From: Strigamia acuminata
Taxonomy: Eukaryota > Arthropoda > Chilopoda > Geophilomorpha > Linotaeniidae
Length of the DNA: 64,000 bases
Reading direction: 5' to 3'
Assembly (NCBI GenBank): GCA_949358305.1
Contig: OX442314.1
Location: forward strand, 6,699,087 to 6,763,086
Part shown: in pieces, positions 10,761 through 20,512 of the stretch
Layout of the letters: each line of letters starts with the position of its first letter
How positions within the stretch are numbered: the first letter of the stretch is position 1
Position numbers and translations under genes: made by a program
Notes under the pieces: model-generated
Databases searched by the model: none
What the model saw: only the letters and a program-made list of their open reading frames with translations
Told to the model about the DNA's origin: nothing

Positions 10761-10869
10761 TTAAAAAAAAAATTATTTTAAGAAAGGTTATTTTTCCTCA
10801 CCCTGTACTTGGCTAATGAAACTGTATTTTTGTATTCTAGACGATTTTGAAGCTAATTATGATTTTAAT

Positions 10870-10949
10870 GATCTCGCGAGATCAAAAGTAGCGCAAGATA
10901 TGTTTCGCACATCCCAGTGTGCGTGAATCGACAGTGGCACTGTCGATTC
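10870..10949. repeat. cluster of short palindromes
   Basis: GATCTCGCGAGATC (10870-10883) is a perfect 14-bp palindrome. GAATCGACAGTG and CACTGTCGATTC (10925-10949) form 12-bp arms around a single G. CGCACATCCCAGTGTGCG lies between them. Confidence 0.7.
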
Positions 10950-11427
10950 GATCAATGGGGTTAAATTGACCATTAGTGACAATAAATAATAGAGGAAATA
11001 TTGGTTATTTTAACATAGTTTTCACGAGTTTGTGGGACTAACCTGAGACTGCAGGAGAGGAACCACCTACTCAATTACCAGCCCACAAAATTCGCCTCTT
11101 TTCTTAGCCCCCACCCGCGCCAAAGTTTCATCCCGTTTCGCTAAGCCACAAGCAAATAAGAAAATCAATCAATACCCGTATAGAGGGCAAAGCTATTCTA
11201 ATCATTTTTAACACCAAAAACTCACTTTTTGGATGTTACGTTCGTTTTTTGGTCGAGTCACTTGGAGTAACTTGCACTGGGATATTTGGAATCCCGTTCA
11301 ACAAATCCCACAATCCTCCTCGATGTGTCGATGTGTCGACGTTCCGCGTCACGTCATACAAACGTGCCGCGCCAGATCATCAAAACCTGACTTGGTTTAC
11401 GCCATGCCTCGCCAACCCAAACCATGG
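10950..11427. other. no recognised gene; probably MITE-like flank of a palindrome
   Basis: Open frames here (for example 11233-11514) lack any motif. GCCGCGCCA recurs at about 11369 and 11500, on both sides of the palindrome at 11428-11461, which suggests a small element. Confidence 0.35.
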
Positions 11428-11461
11428 GTATCAACAATAGCGGCGCCGCTATTGTTGATAC
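11428..11461. repeat. perfect 34-bp palindrome
   Basis: GTATCAACAATAGCGGC followed directly by its exact reverse complement, with no spacer. Confidence 0.85.
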
Positions 11462-11679
11462 TACTGATTTGCAACAAGATGACTTGGGTCGGATTTGAAT
11501 GCCGCGCCAACTAATGCCGCGCGGAGTACTCGTCACCATAGATTAATTGATTATGGTAATTACTTTTCGTAGAATACCTTTTTTTATTTGTGCGCAATCA
11601 CCAGAGGGAAGTGGAATAGGATTCATGGCTGTTTTCTATAATAAAGAAAACAACACATTTTCATTGTTCGGTTTATATT

Positions 11680-12484
11680 TTAAAAATGCAGTATATCAAT
11701 TACTATTGTCGTAACACGAATTTTTTTGTAAACAGTGAGTGAGTTCCAAATATCTTCCACTGATAATTCGACATTGAACAAATGCCAGGGTGATATGTTG
11801 CTACAAGTTTTATTGGTGTTTTTAAGTAACTGTAATCTCACTTTGTCCATTATATCATTTTGTTGTTCTCCACAGATGGTGATGGTAGGAAACTCATTAT
11901 ATCGCTGATGAACGATTTCATCGCTTATAGTTACCGGTTCATCAATGTAGTAGTTGAAACGAATGTGCAGGCAAAATAAAGTAAATCCTGCACTAACTAA
12001 CACAAGTATTAACTTTATTTTTTCTAAGACTTTATTTGTTTTTGTTTGATCTTCACGTGCAATGACTTGCTTTTTGCATGTCTCGTAAAGAAGGCGGATC
12101 TTATTAACGGGTCTTTTTCGTTGGTTGTTTGATGCGATGCAATGTAAATACCAAATGATTTTCGGTATTGAGACCAAAGATAGACCAAGAAACAGGCCCA
12201 GATTACCTCCTAAATCTGACAATAGAGCAATAACGTCATAGGTGTAACGTTCTTCATATACAGTAATTTTTTCATTTGTTATTGCTAAAGATAAGGACGT
12301 CCTTTTCTCATCATCTGCTCTGTTTGCATCAGTGTGTGGTGTAAACATTATTTGTTGACATGGACGTTGACATAGACAATCAGTAATTGGGTTCAAGTAC
12401 TTTAAGCGCAAAATAAATTCGTATTTTTGCGATGTATTGTTTGAACATTTGCAAAGTGGTAAATCTATTTCCATGAAGGGGAAT
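11680..12484 (-). CDS. DEG/ENaC channel exon joining TM2 of one subunit to TM1 of the next
   Basis: One uninterrupted minus-strand frame encodes, in order: a pre-pore cysteine cluster (DCLCQRPCQQIMF), the pre-TM2 segment (YDVIALLSDLGGNLG), pore and TM2 (LFLGLSLVSIPKIIW with G-x-S), about 45 basic cytoplasmic residues, then a second helix (LILVLVSAGFTLFCLHIRF) followed by FPTITIC, the hallmark just after TM1 of this family, and about 70 residues of extracellular start with N-x-T/S sites (NKTCSNIS). So a C-terminal half is followed by an N-terminal half. The exon start at 12484 is set by ATACAAG before ATTCCCC, matching the acceptor of the 1366-970 exon. A donor such as AATA/GTAATTG near the frame's end would continue it. 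This could be a concatenated channel gene or a fusion of tandem paralogues after loss of a stop. The frame is clean, which argues against long decay. Confidence 0.7.
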
Positions 12485-12766
12485 CTTGTATCGAAGATAT
12501 TTAATTACTAGTACTTTTTAAATTGCGTAATATCAAGCACGGATCAGTAGATGCATTCAAAGTTAAAATCCAAATTTGACTTTCATAATCTGAATTATTG
12601 ATAACTCATAACTCATTTGATAAGTTGAATGTCAAGTCAATATCAATGTGGCTTATTTGTGTGAAGTATTATTTAAGTCAGAGATAATTGTTGTAATTTG
12701 CATCATAAAATTTATAAGTTAATCAAAACATGTGACCTATTTGATCACTTTGATAAGTTATTAAAA

Positions 12767-12887
12767 ATGGATGCCACTTCAGCACAATCTAACTCTAAAA
12801 CAGAACAATTCCAGCAAGAAACTGGTCTAGAAATGAAAGAATGGAATTTGCTAACTAGGTTGCTCATCAACACACACCTAGGCAAAG
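12767..12887 (+). CDS. candidate first coding exon, unknown gene
   Basis: ATG at 12767 in a good context (TTAAAAATGGATG) opens MDATSAQSNSKTEQFQQETG and LEMKEWNLLTRLLINTHLGK, ending at a strong donor GGCAAAG/GTAAGG (intron from 12888). It is hydrophilic, then amphipathic helical. I do not recognise a family and find no second exon downstream before the MITEs. It could be a chance frame, or the 5' exon of a host gene whose remainder is lost or far away. Confidence 0.3.
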
Positions 12888-13622
12888 GTAAGGCTAGTAA
12901 TGATTTTTTTCTTGTTTTTCAATGGTGATGCATGTTCAATTTCCAAATATAAATAACATCTATCTCAATGCGCACTTTCCTTGAGATAATAAATAAAATG
13001 ATTTTATTGATATTATTAATGGAGCCATTAAGTCCATTAATGTCATTAAAATCATTTCATTTTATTAAGTTTCAAATAGGATGCTGTTTTTGTAGTACCG
13101 GTAACTATTTTTTAAAGTTTTTTTTTATTTTAAAATGCTTGTTTGTTTCATTAAATATTTTAAACTAAAAAATGCATTTTATTAACCCTCGCAGTACCAT
13201 CCTAAAAAAAATCCCTTACTCACCCATTTTTTACCCCAAGCCGAAAATTTTTTTCCAAAAATGAGTGAAAATGATTTTATTCTCTGAGTATTTCATGTTT
13301 ATGAAGAAATTTAAGCAATTCGGTATTTCTCAAAAGAGAACGACAAAAATAATTGACATTGTATTCAAAAGTAGTGAGTAAACAATGGAATTTTGCAAAA
13401 ATTTTTTTTTGCAATTTTGCAATCTATTAATTTTTTTATTGTTTGTTATGCTTTTGATGTTAAATGAAAATACATGAAATTTCAGAATGGAAATCCCAAT
13501 AGTTTTCGAGAGAAAAAATAAAAACATTTTTGGAGGTCAAAATTGAGCCTAGGTTGGGGTGGGAAGGATTAAAAAATAAAAACAAAATTGCAACATTTTA
13601 ATAATTAGAAAACTAGAAACAA
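12888..13622. other. AT-rich, no recognised feature
   Basis: Homopolymer-rich (poly-T and poly-A runs). Short open frames only. Confidence 0.4.
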
Positions 13623-13753
13623 TAAAAAAAACACCGAATTATTTTTTTTGCGGTAGTGCACAGTCTCAGGATGGGATCCCATTGGCCTAGCCATATTACG
13701 CCTAACCTGAGACTGTGCACTACCGCAAAAAAAATAATTTGGTGTTTTTTTTA
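13623..13753. repeat. 48-bp foldback hairpin
   Basis: Arms 13623-13670 and 13706-13753 are reverse complements with a single mismatch (a possible G-U pair); the loop is 35 bp. The arm contains TTTTGCGGTAGTGCACAGTC. It has the shape of a foldback transposon or a miRNA-like precursor. Confidence 0.75.
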
Positions 13754-13835
13754 ACTCGAGTTAGGCCAATCTTGAAGTGGGTTTGAGTATATTTGACTTA
13801 TCTGGCTTATCAGTAAGCCAGATTTATATATCGTA

Positions 13836-13945
13836 TTGCCGCATATAATAGCCGGGGCTTTTAAAAATTTTCTTGACCCGTTTATAGAATTTTCGTTCCA
13901 AGTCCGCCAGGCGATAAAACGGTTCCCGGCGCCTTTTTGAGGCAG
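13836..13945. mobile_element. short MITE, TA duplication
   Basis: TTGCCGCATATAATAGCCGG at the left and CCCGGCGCCTTTTTGAGGCA at the right are imperfect inverted repeats flanked by TA (13834-13835, 13946-13947). Same family style as 8866-9096. Confidence 0.5.
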
Positions 13946-14224
13946 TACGGTAAGTCAGGTTTTGATGCATGCTTTGATGTACTTTAAGATCACTTTCTGG
14001 GTCTGATAGGTCATTTCAAACAAATCATGTGTCATAAGTCATTTGACTTTGATTTTGAATGCACCTAGTGTCACCTTGATATGTTCTTACCTGCATGTCA
14101 GATGTATTTTATAACTTTTTAATAAACAACTTTGATAGCATTTTTTGTATCCTTTTTCACTGGAGCATGAATTTATAGGCGAATTAAGAAATATAAGCTA
14201 AAATTAAATACCAGTTTGTACATG

Positions 14225-16576
14225 TGTGACGGTTACATAACGATGCCTCAATTCGTCAATAGATGGCGCGCTTCAATTTTAGCGGCAAATTCACCCAGAA
14301 TTACAAGAGTTGAGTTTAAACAGTATAAAACTTAGTTTTATGCCATTTTAACACTTATACAGATCATTTGATTATTTTATGACGATCTCGATGTTGTGCC
14401 TCCGATATAACGCCATATTACAGTCGAAACTCTTTATAACGAATCGCGATATAACGAATTATCTCTATAACGAATTGTTTAAAATTACTTGGTTGGCCAG
14501 CCATAGAACACCATGTTAAATATTTTCGTTATAACGAATTTCGATATAACGAATTATTCGTTATAACGAACAGGTTTTCAGGTACACTGTAATACCAACA
14601 AGCCCTCGTTATAACGAATTTTCAAAACTGATCACATGACTCACAACATCTTATGCCCATGTTAGGAACACATTTAGAAAAAATGAAAAATTTTCTGTTT
14701 TAAAATGGCTGCCAAATGAAAAGAAATTTTGATTTAGGACAAGTTGAATATTTTTAATGCCATTAACAATGGCAAGAAGCTACCAATTGTAGCAGTTGAG
14801 TTTAATTTGTCCCGTTTTAACAATTTCAACAGTTTTTAAGAATCGGGATAAAATTAACATGATTTTATGAATAAATAATGTTGTTTATGATGAAATTTTA
14901 TTTTTTTCAGCTAATTCGTTTTAACGAATTCTCGTTATAACGAATCGATTTGTCCGGTCCCTTGCGATTCGTTATAAAGAGTTTCGACTGTACACCAATA
15001 GATGGCGCTGACGACTAAAAGCGGCAAATTCGAGTAGAATTTGTCCTTTAATATAAAAACACATAAAACGCAACTTTTATGTGATTTTAAGATAGAGGAA
15101 CAGTTTATCTTTATTTATGAAAGTAAATACTGATATTATGTTGTTTTATGCTAACTTTATCCAAGTTATCATAAAACTAGGTTAAGGGATTAAGTCACCC
15201 CTTCGCACCTGCTCCAAGCTCGGACTCCCCACGGATTAAGCGAAAGGACTTAATCCAAAAGTGTCCCTGCGTATCCAGTTCCTGTCCTGACCTAGCAGAG
15301 AGCTATGGCCTGTGTATCCAGTTCCTGTTGACCACCTGGACTGGATATAATTGATGAATGTGTCCTGAGTATCCCATCACTGTGACCAGTGATTGGAGGG
15401 ATTTGGGGGACTGTTGCCCTTATTAGAGCAATGGTCAAGCTATTGTTCACCACGAGTATAAACTTCCTCGCAACAGGAAGTCACTCGCTCTTGTCCAGAT
15501 ATTGATATATATGTTACTTGAGCCCTTCTACTGCTTCGGCTGTCTGATGATTGCTCAGACAGCGCCCCTATACATTCTGCGGGCCTATGACAAACTTCAT
15601 ACGGCGTACACTTGAAGTGGAGATGGGTGATATGATGCCTCCATGTCCGGGTGGCCGTGAGGAGATGCCGTCGGGCGCTTTATTCAATCCACAGTGTTCC
15701 TCAAGGCCTGCCAGATTTGGTAAAACACGGCAGCCGAACTGCGTGTTGAAAACAAGTCATAGAAGCTAAACAACTAAACTCGAAATAGTTTAGTTAAAGT
15801 AACTTCCCAGCCGGTTTATGTCGCAACTCAGCATTGTACATAAACATGGATACTTCTTCCAGAACTGACCAATCTGAAGCGTAGCCACTTATAGCATTTA
15901 CTAGCAAGAGTAAATGTGTGGTTATAATACCAACTTTATGTAAGCAGAATTATTACGAGTATTTACTGCATAAGTAATACTCTAATAAACACATCCATTA
16001 CACGAACCGAACCAGAAGTTATTATGATGTAAACTCGCAACAGTTTATTCATTTGAAGACTCCATTTGATTTTCCACACCAATTATAAATGTCGTAAAAC
16101 ATTTATAAGAGGTCAATTGGTAAATAGCTCTCACAAGCTATTTAAACCAATAACCGCCCCAGGTTGTGGCGATGCAGATAAAGTCAACCGCAAATCCTCG
16201 GATACTAACCTTTTATTTACACAGATTAGAACCAACCAAACAGACGACAATCAACCGATTCAGACGACATCTTTGACCAGACCGAAGCCGATGTGATATT
16301 TACATAGCGCCTTACAGGCTACTAGATGTATAGCTAATCGAATCCTCAATTTGGCCATTTGTCGGCGTTGCAATTGTATAATTGTTTATAGCAACATTGA
16401 TTAATATAATCACTTCACGGTGATTATAGTGCAGATCAATAAAGATGTTATGTTTTGATAACCAGATGCCTTCTTATTTTACCCAGTTCACACTTTAGGT
16501 TTGTAAGCCTTCTCTCAGCACTGACAGATAGACTTGCTTGTTATGCTTAATTTAAGCGGAAAGCGTCATTGTCACA
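14225..16576 (+). repeat. old LTR-like copy B of the 9159-10553 family, with Tigger insertion
   Basis: Starts TGTGACGGTTACATAACG and shares CAATAGATGGCGC, AAGCGGCAAATTC, GGACTTAATCC and GTATCCAGTTCCTG with the solo LTR at 9159. Closes at ATTGTCACA (16576). The CCAATAGATGGCGC block is present twice (14255 and 14995), one on each side of the Tigger-like element at 14421-14990. AATAAAGATG near 16450 could be a poly(A) signal. Small frames inside (15551-15769, 16066-16296) have no motif. No clear target duplication. Confidence 0.5.
14421..14990 (+). mobile_element. Tigger/pogo-like element, 570 bp, TA duplication
   Basis: CAGTCGAAACTCTTTATAAC and GTTATAAAGAGTTTCGACTG termini with TA on both sides (14419-14420, 14991-14992). 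Carries a frame-damaged psq HTH scrap at about 14700-14870 (ATTAACAATGGCAAGAAGCT region), in the opposite orientation to the 4734-5302 copy. Confidence 0.85.
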
Positions 16577-16823
16577 ATTTATTCATAGAAAGATGATTAT
16601 TTGATGGTCTTATGATAATATTCAGTGAATTTATCATAAAACCAAGTTAAAAGGTTACTCACCCTTGCACCTGCATCAATTATTAGACACCCTGTGGATC
16701 GAGTCAAAGACTTAATCCAAAGTGTGTCCCAGCTATCCAGTTCCTGTCCGTACCTGAGAGAAAGCTAGGCCCTGAGTATCCAGTTCCTGTTTTGACATCT
16801 GGGATCAACATAATTGAGCAAGT

Positions 16824-17453
16824 TGTGGTGATTCGGCATCACCTGAAGATATAATTAGGGGGTAATTATATTATTATTGATTCTTGACACTAGAGTGCGC
16901 CAGAAACGGTGACTAGACTGACTAGTCCTTAGTTTCTGCGAACCTGCATAATCACTACGATTTGCATATGACGTTATTTCCGGTTGATATATAAGATCGA
17001 AGCTTGACCGGAAACGACACTACAGTTACCACATTTCAGCAAGAGCACCATTTACCTCACCTTTCAGGCCGTTTCACGGATTGATCGAGGACCGGTGCCC
17101 GCTGACCATTCAACTGTACAACAGCCACATTTATTTAGCGTAGCCAAACAACGCTAGAATAAATATCCAAGCGATATTCGTTTAATTCGCACGAGAAAGC
17201 GAATTCTCGCGTGTTCATTATAACACGTGGAAATAACCCTAGACAACAACACAGACCACGCGTAGGACTAAACAATAGGATCCGCCATTGTTTAGCGGCG
17301 ACTCGTATTCGCAGAAGAATCCGAGGACCATCACTGGAATCATCTAAACCATTACTGTATTAGTAAGCGCGTTAATAAAGCAGTATTGCAACATATATCA
17401 TATTCCCGAGTACTATTATTTATTATCTTTAACCACAAAGTCGAATCACGACA
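16824..17453 (+). repeat. 5' LTR of gypsy copy 1
   Basis: 630 bp, from TGTGGTGATTCGG to GAATCACGACA. TATATAAG at 16988-16995 is a plausible TATA box and AATAAA at 17374-17379 a poly(A) signal, so U3 is about 190-200 bp and R-U5 makes up the rest. Confidence 0.95.
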
Positions 17454-17455
17454 CG

Positions 17456-17473
17456 TGGGGGTCTGTCCGGGAT
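17456..17473 (+). promoter_or_regulatory. primer binding site of gypsy copy 1
   Basis: TGGGGGTCTGTCCGGGAT, two bases after the LTR. It starts TGG (complement of CCA) and resembles the tRNA-Pro site known from gammaretroviruses, with about three mismatches; the exact tRNA is uncertain. Confidence 0.6.
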
Positions 17474-17545
17474 AGATTTGCTAACCTTAAGACAATACTT
17501 TAAATAATAACCGGGATCTTTCGATCGATCATTATATCGTAAGAA

Positions 17546-20494
17546 ATGACGAAAACCACCGCTGAAGACCGAAAGAAGCGCAACGACGAAAAGGAGAAAA
17601 AAGAAGCCGAAGAAATCGAGCGTCAAAAAGCCGAAGAAGTCGACCGCCAGAAAGCCGAAGAGATCGACCGTCGAAAGGCCGAAGAAATCGAGCGTCGAGA
17701 AGCGGAAGAAGCGAACCGTATAGAACAAGGAATCGAGACTAGCTCGACCGAAATTCTAACGGAGTCCACGAGTGAATATCTTCCCCTCGCTAGGCAACTC
17801 CTATTTACGGGAGGCGAGTTTGGAACAAGTAGCTCTCACGAAACGAACAGACTAAATAAATCGTTTGAGAATCCACAATTCGGATTGAAAAGTCCAAGGG
17901 GAGTCGGGAAGGACGCCAGCGAATTAGACCTGATGACGCTTTTAACGAAGGCAGCAAATACTGGCGCCGCAATTGTTAACGAGGCCGCTCGAGCCGAGCA
18001 AGCCAGAGCTGTCGCATTGGAAGCCAAGAAAAACGAATTGATGGAAGAATTAGCCAGGGAACACCGCGAGAAGCTAGCCGCGGTAGAGCAAAATTTGGCC
18101 CGCGAACGCCAAGCCAAACAAATGGCTGCCGCCCGCGAAAGCCAAGAAAAGCAAATAGCGCTGGAGCGCGAGCTGACCCGCGAACTGCTGGCAAAGCAGA
18201 AAATCATCGAGCGAGAGATGGCGAAAGACTACAAAGTCCCGCCACCGAATAATGGGTCGAGTCGACGCTCAGAGACAGACTCTAGGCAAGACTCCCCAGA
18301 GCGATCCTACTCAGCTAAGGAACTGGTCGCTAAAGCAATAGAAGTAACTCGAGAGGCCTGCGCGCACGGGATCGAGATCGATCAGGACAAAGACCCGTAT
18401 GAAGAACTAGAAAGGGTAATCGACCTGGTAAATCAAAGGACCGAGAAGAGAGCAGCAGAAATTTCGACGAGACGCGGAGAAAAACGACGTCGAGTCGGAG
18501 CGGATCGACAGCAGACCGAGACCAACGAAGAAGCAGCCTCGGACAGCGAAAGCATCGACTCACTAGCCTCCCACAGCAATATTCGAGTTACCGCACTAGA
18601 CAGCATAGTAAACGAATCGGGCGAGGTTCAAGGAGAGCTGTACGAAGCATTTGTGCAAGATAGTCGAAATAATCAGGGCGCCGAGTCATGGGCGTTAAAA
18701 AATACCTTCGCGATGAAAACTGGCCTAACCAGTAACATGCATCCGAGCGACCCTAATTCCGAACTAATTCGGTGCATAAATCAAAAGAACCAAATACGAA
18801 ATGAAGCGGGTCGTAATAAATTGGCCATGCCAACGCTCGAGGAGATCAACGCAGTTAAGAATCACCTCGAAAAGAAGCACGCCGCCGAAGCCTATGCTGG
18901 AAGAGACGCCTTTGTATTCATCAAAAAAGTAGACGGAAAGCCCACGGGGACTCGATTGGACGACCTGATACCACCCGGAACTCAACTGGGTCAAACTACG
19001 GCTCCCGTAAAAACGACCCCCGAAAGCTCAACAGTAGCACAAGACCTTACGAATAATCCGAATCCCGTAGGGTTACGAGGACAGACGCTATTCCAGCCGA
19101 ACCAACTCGGAGCTACAAGACAGGGCAACCATTTCCCAAGTCTTCCCTCCAACAATACTCGATCGTCGCCACCGCTTAGTGAGACTGACTCGCTAAGCGA
19201 CAAGCTACAGGCGATGAAAGACGAACTCCTCCAGGCAGTGGACCAGAAATTCCAACAAAACCATAGCCAAAGCAGTGAGGAAGACGACCGGAGCGAGGGA
19301 TTACTGAAACGTTACTCTGCGGACCGATGGTTGTACGCCCGTAAGGACAACAACATCAAATGGACGACTTTACGACTAACCAAGTTTGACGGATCATGGA
19401 ATGCCGGAAACTTCTTTCTCGACGAAGTCGCTTTGACGATAAACCGACTAGGAGCGGAACCCGACGAAATGGTCGCGCGGAGAGTACCGGAAATGCTCAT
19501 ACACCGAGCCAGAATCTGGTACAACAAGGTCCAGCCCCGAAATTGGGAAGACTTTATCATCAAGTTTCACAACCAATTTGGCGAGACGAGCCAAGAAATC
19601 CAGAAAAGAGTAAGCTCCATGCAGCAAGCTCCCGGAGAAACGCTGAGAGAATATGTACAGCGAGCAGATAGTATGTTTCGAGAAATGGACAAGCCATTTA
19701 ATCAACATGCGCAAAAAGCTCTCTTCGAGCAGGGCCTGAACCCAACCGCGACGAAAGTCTTACGGGACATGAACGCCCCTAGAGGAGACAACTTTACCGC
19801 CATTTTTGCATTTGTTGAGAAGAAACACACCGAAGTAAACGCTCGGTATAACGAAGCTCTGACGAAGGAAGAACGAGCTCTGGGGGTAGCCAGACAGCAA
19901 AGAATCCAAGAGAGAAGCATAGACTCCGCTAAGCTGCTCCAGTCCCAGAACTACCTGAACGGAAGCATCGAGCCACTCCCAACGAAAAAGAATCAACAAA
20001 CTTCCAACCCGATACCACCGCCAAATAAGGCCTATCATACGCAGACTAACACTGCCGAAGAGAAGTCCGAGGATGAAGAATGTGAGCAATCTGAGCAATA
20101 CTCGGACAGTGACGAAGTCGATGAACAAATCAACGACGTTGTCCACGCGAATATGGGGAAAGAGCTGGCGCCCAGCTATCGTCCGCAAATGAAGACCCAG
20201 AAAAAATCAGAGCATCATAACCCAAAAGCAGAAGCGGCCTCCGAGAAGAAAGAGAATCCCAAAAGGCCATTTACGCTAGGGAAGAAAAGAAGCCCCTGCA
20301 ACTTCTGTGAGGAGGACGGACACTGGCGCCAAAACTGCCCGAAGTGGGCCAAAAAGAAGGCTGACGACAAGATCGCGGAACGGGAGGAGATAGTAAAGCT
20401 GCTCGCCAAAGAGCAAGAAAAGATGATGAAAGAACTTACTGCTAAGTTTGGTGAAATGACAAAAAACTGGAATTCGCGGGCGGAACAAAAATAA
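17546..20494 (+). CDS. gag: Gag of gypsy copy 1
   Basis: 982-codon capsid/nucleocapsid precursor. Residues about 20-60 are an 8-residue charged repeat (KAEEIERQ, KAEEVDRQ, KAEEIDRR) and about 130-235 a second long helix rich in A/E/K/R, both likely coiled coils. Residues about 590-770 are the conserved retrotransposon Gag region (WTTLRLTKFDGSW, GETLREYVQRADSMF). Residues 918-931 are a zinc knuckle CNFCEEDGHWRQNC (C-x2-C-x4-H-x4-C). It is about twice the usual gypsy Gag length because of the N-terminal coiled coils. ATG at 17546 follows the leader by about 70 bp after the primer site. It ends TAA at 20492-20494, just after a frameshift signal. Copy 2 has the same gene with a lost start and a nonsense codon. 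Confidence 0.93.
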   Translation: MTKTTAEDRKKRNDEKEKKEAEEIERQKAEEVDRQKAEEIDRRKAEEIERREAEEANRIEQGIETSSTEILTESTSEYLPLARQLLFTGGEFGTSSSHETNRLNKSFENPQFGLKSPRGVGKDASELDLMTLLTKAANTGAAIVNEAARAEQARAVALEAKKNELMEELAREHREKLAAVEQNLARERQAKQMAAARESQEKQIALERELTRELLAKQKIIEREMAKDYKVPPPNNGSSRRSETDSRQDSPERSYSAKELVAKAIEVTREACAHGIEIDQDKDPYEELERVIDLVNQRTEKRAAEISTRRGEKRRRVGADRQQTETNEEAASDSESIDSLASHSNIRVTALDSIVNESGEVQGELYEAFVQDSRNNQGAESWALKNTFAMKTGLTSNMHPSDPNSELIRCINQKNQIRNEAGRNKLAMPTLEEINAVKNHLEKKHAAEAYAGRDAFVFIKKVDGKPTGTRLDDLIPPGTQLGQTTAPVKTTPESSTVAQDLTNNPNPVGLRGQTLFQPNQLGATRQGNHFPSLPSNNTRSSPPLSETDSLSDKLQAMKDELLQAVDQKFQQNHSQSSEEDDRSEGLLKRYSADRWLYARKDNNIKWTTLRLTKFDGSWNAGNFFLDEVALTINRLGAEPDEMVARRVPEMLIHRARIWYNKVQPRNWEDFIIKFHNQFGETSQEIQKRVSSMQQAPGETLREYVQRADSMFREMDKPFNQHAQKALFEQGLNPTATKVLRDMNAPRGDNFTAIFAFVEKKHTEVNARYNEALTKEERALGVARQQRIQERSIDSAKLLQSQNYLNGSIEPLPTKKNQQTSNPIPPPNKAYHTQTNTAEEKSEDEECEQSEQYSDSDEVDEQINDVVHANMGKELAPSYRPQMKTQKKSEHHNPKAEAASEKKENPKRPFTLGKKRSPCNFCEEDGHWRQNCPKWAKKKADDKIAEREEIVKLLAKEQEKMMKELTAKFGEMTKNWNSRAEQK

Positions 20495-20512
20495 CTCCGT
20501 TACCGCTCGCGA
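20461..20512 (+). promoter_or_regulatory. -1 ribosomal frameshift signal between gag and pol
   Basis: The heptamer A AAA AAC (20461-20467) is in the correct gag phase (ACA AAA AAC). After a 6-nt spacer, TCGCGGGCGG (20474-20483) pairs with CCGCTCGCGA (20503-20512): ten pairs including one G-U, loop of 19 nt. The pol frame has a stop at 20452-20454 and is open from there on, so slippage here gives Gag-Pol. The same bases are kept in copy 2 (GTTTTTT at 55320-55326). Confidence 0.8.

Noticed and set aside
11233-11514. 93-codon plus-strand protein
   Set aside because: Spans the perfect palindrome and has no motif.
13190-13558. A second piggyBac-type MITE (TTAACCCTCGCAG ... GGAAGGATTAA)
   Set aside because: The ends agree too poorly and the right TTAA context is ATTAA after mismatches; not convincing next to the clear case at 42609.
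15551-15769. 72-codon plus-strand protein
   Set aside because: Inside an old LTR-like repeat, no homology or splice context.
17429-17728. 99-codon minus-strand Phe-rich protein
   Set aside because: Antisense shadow of the KAEEIER repeats of Gag; the same shadow appears in copy 2.
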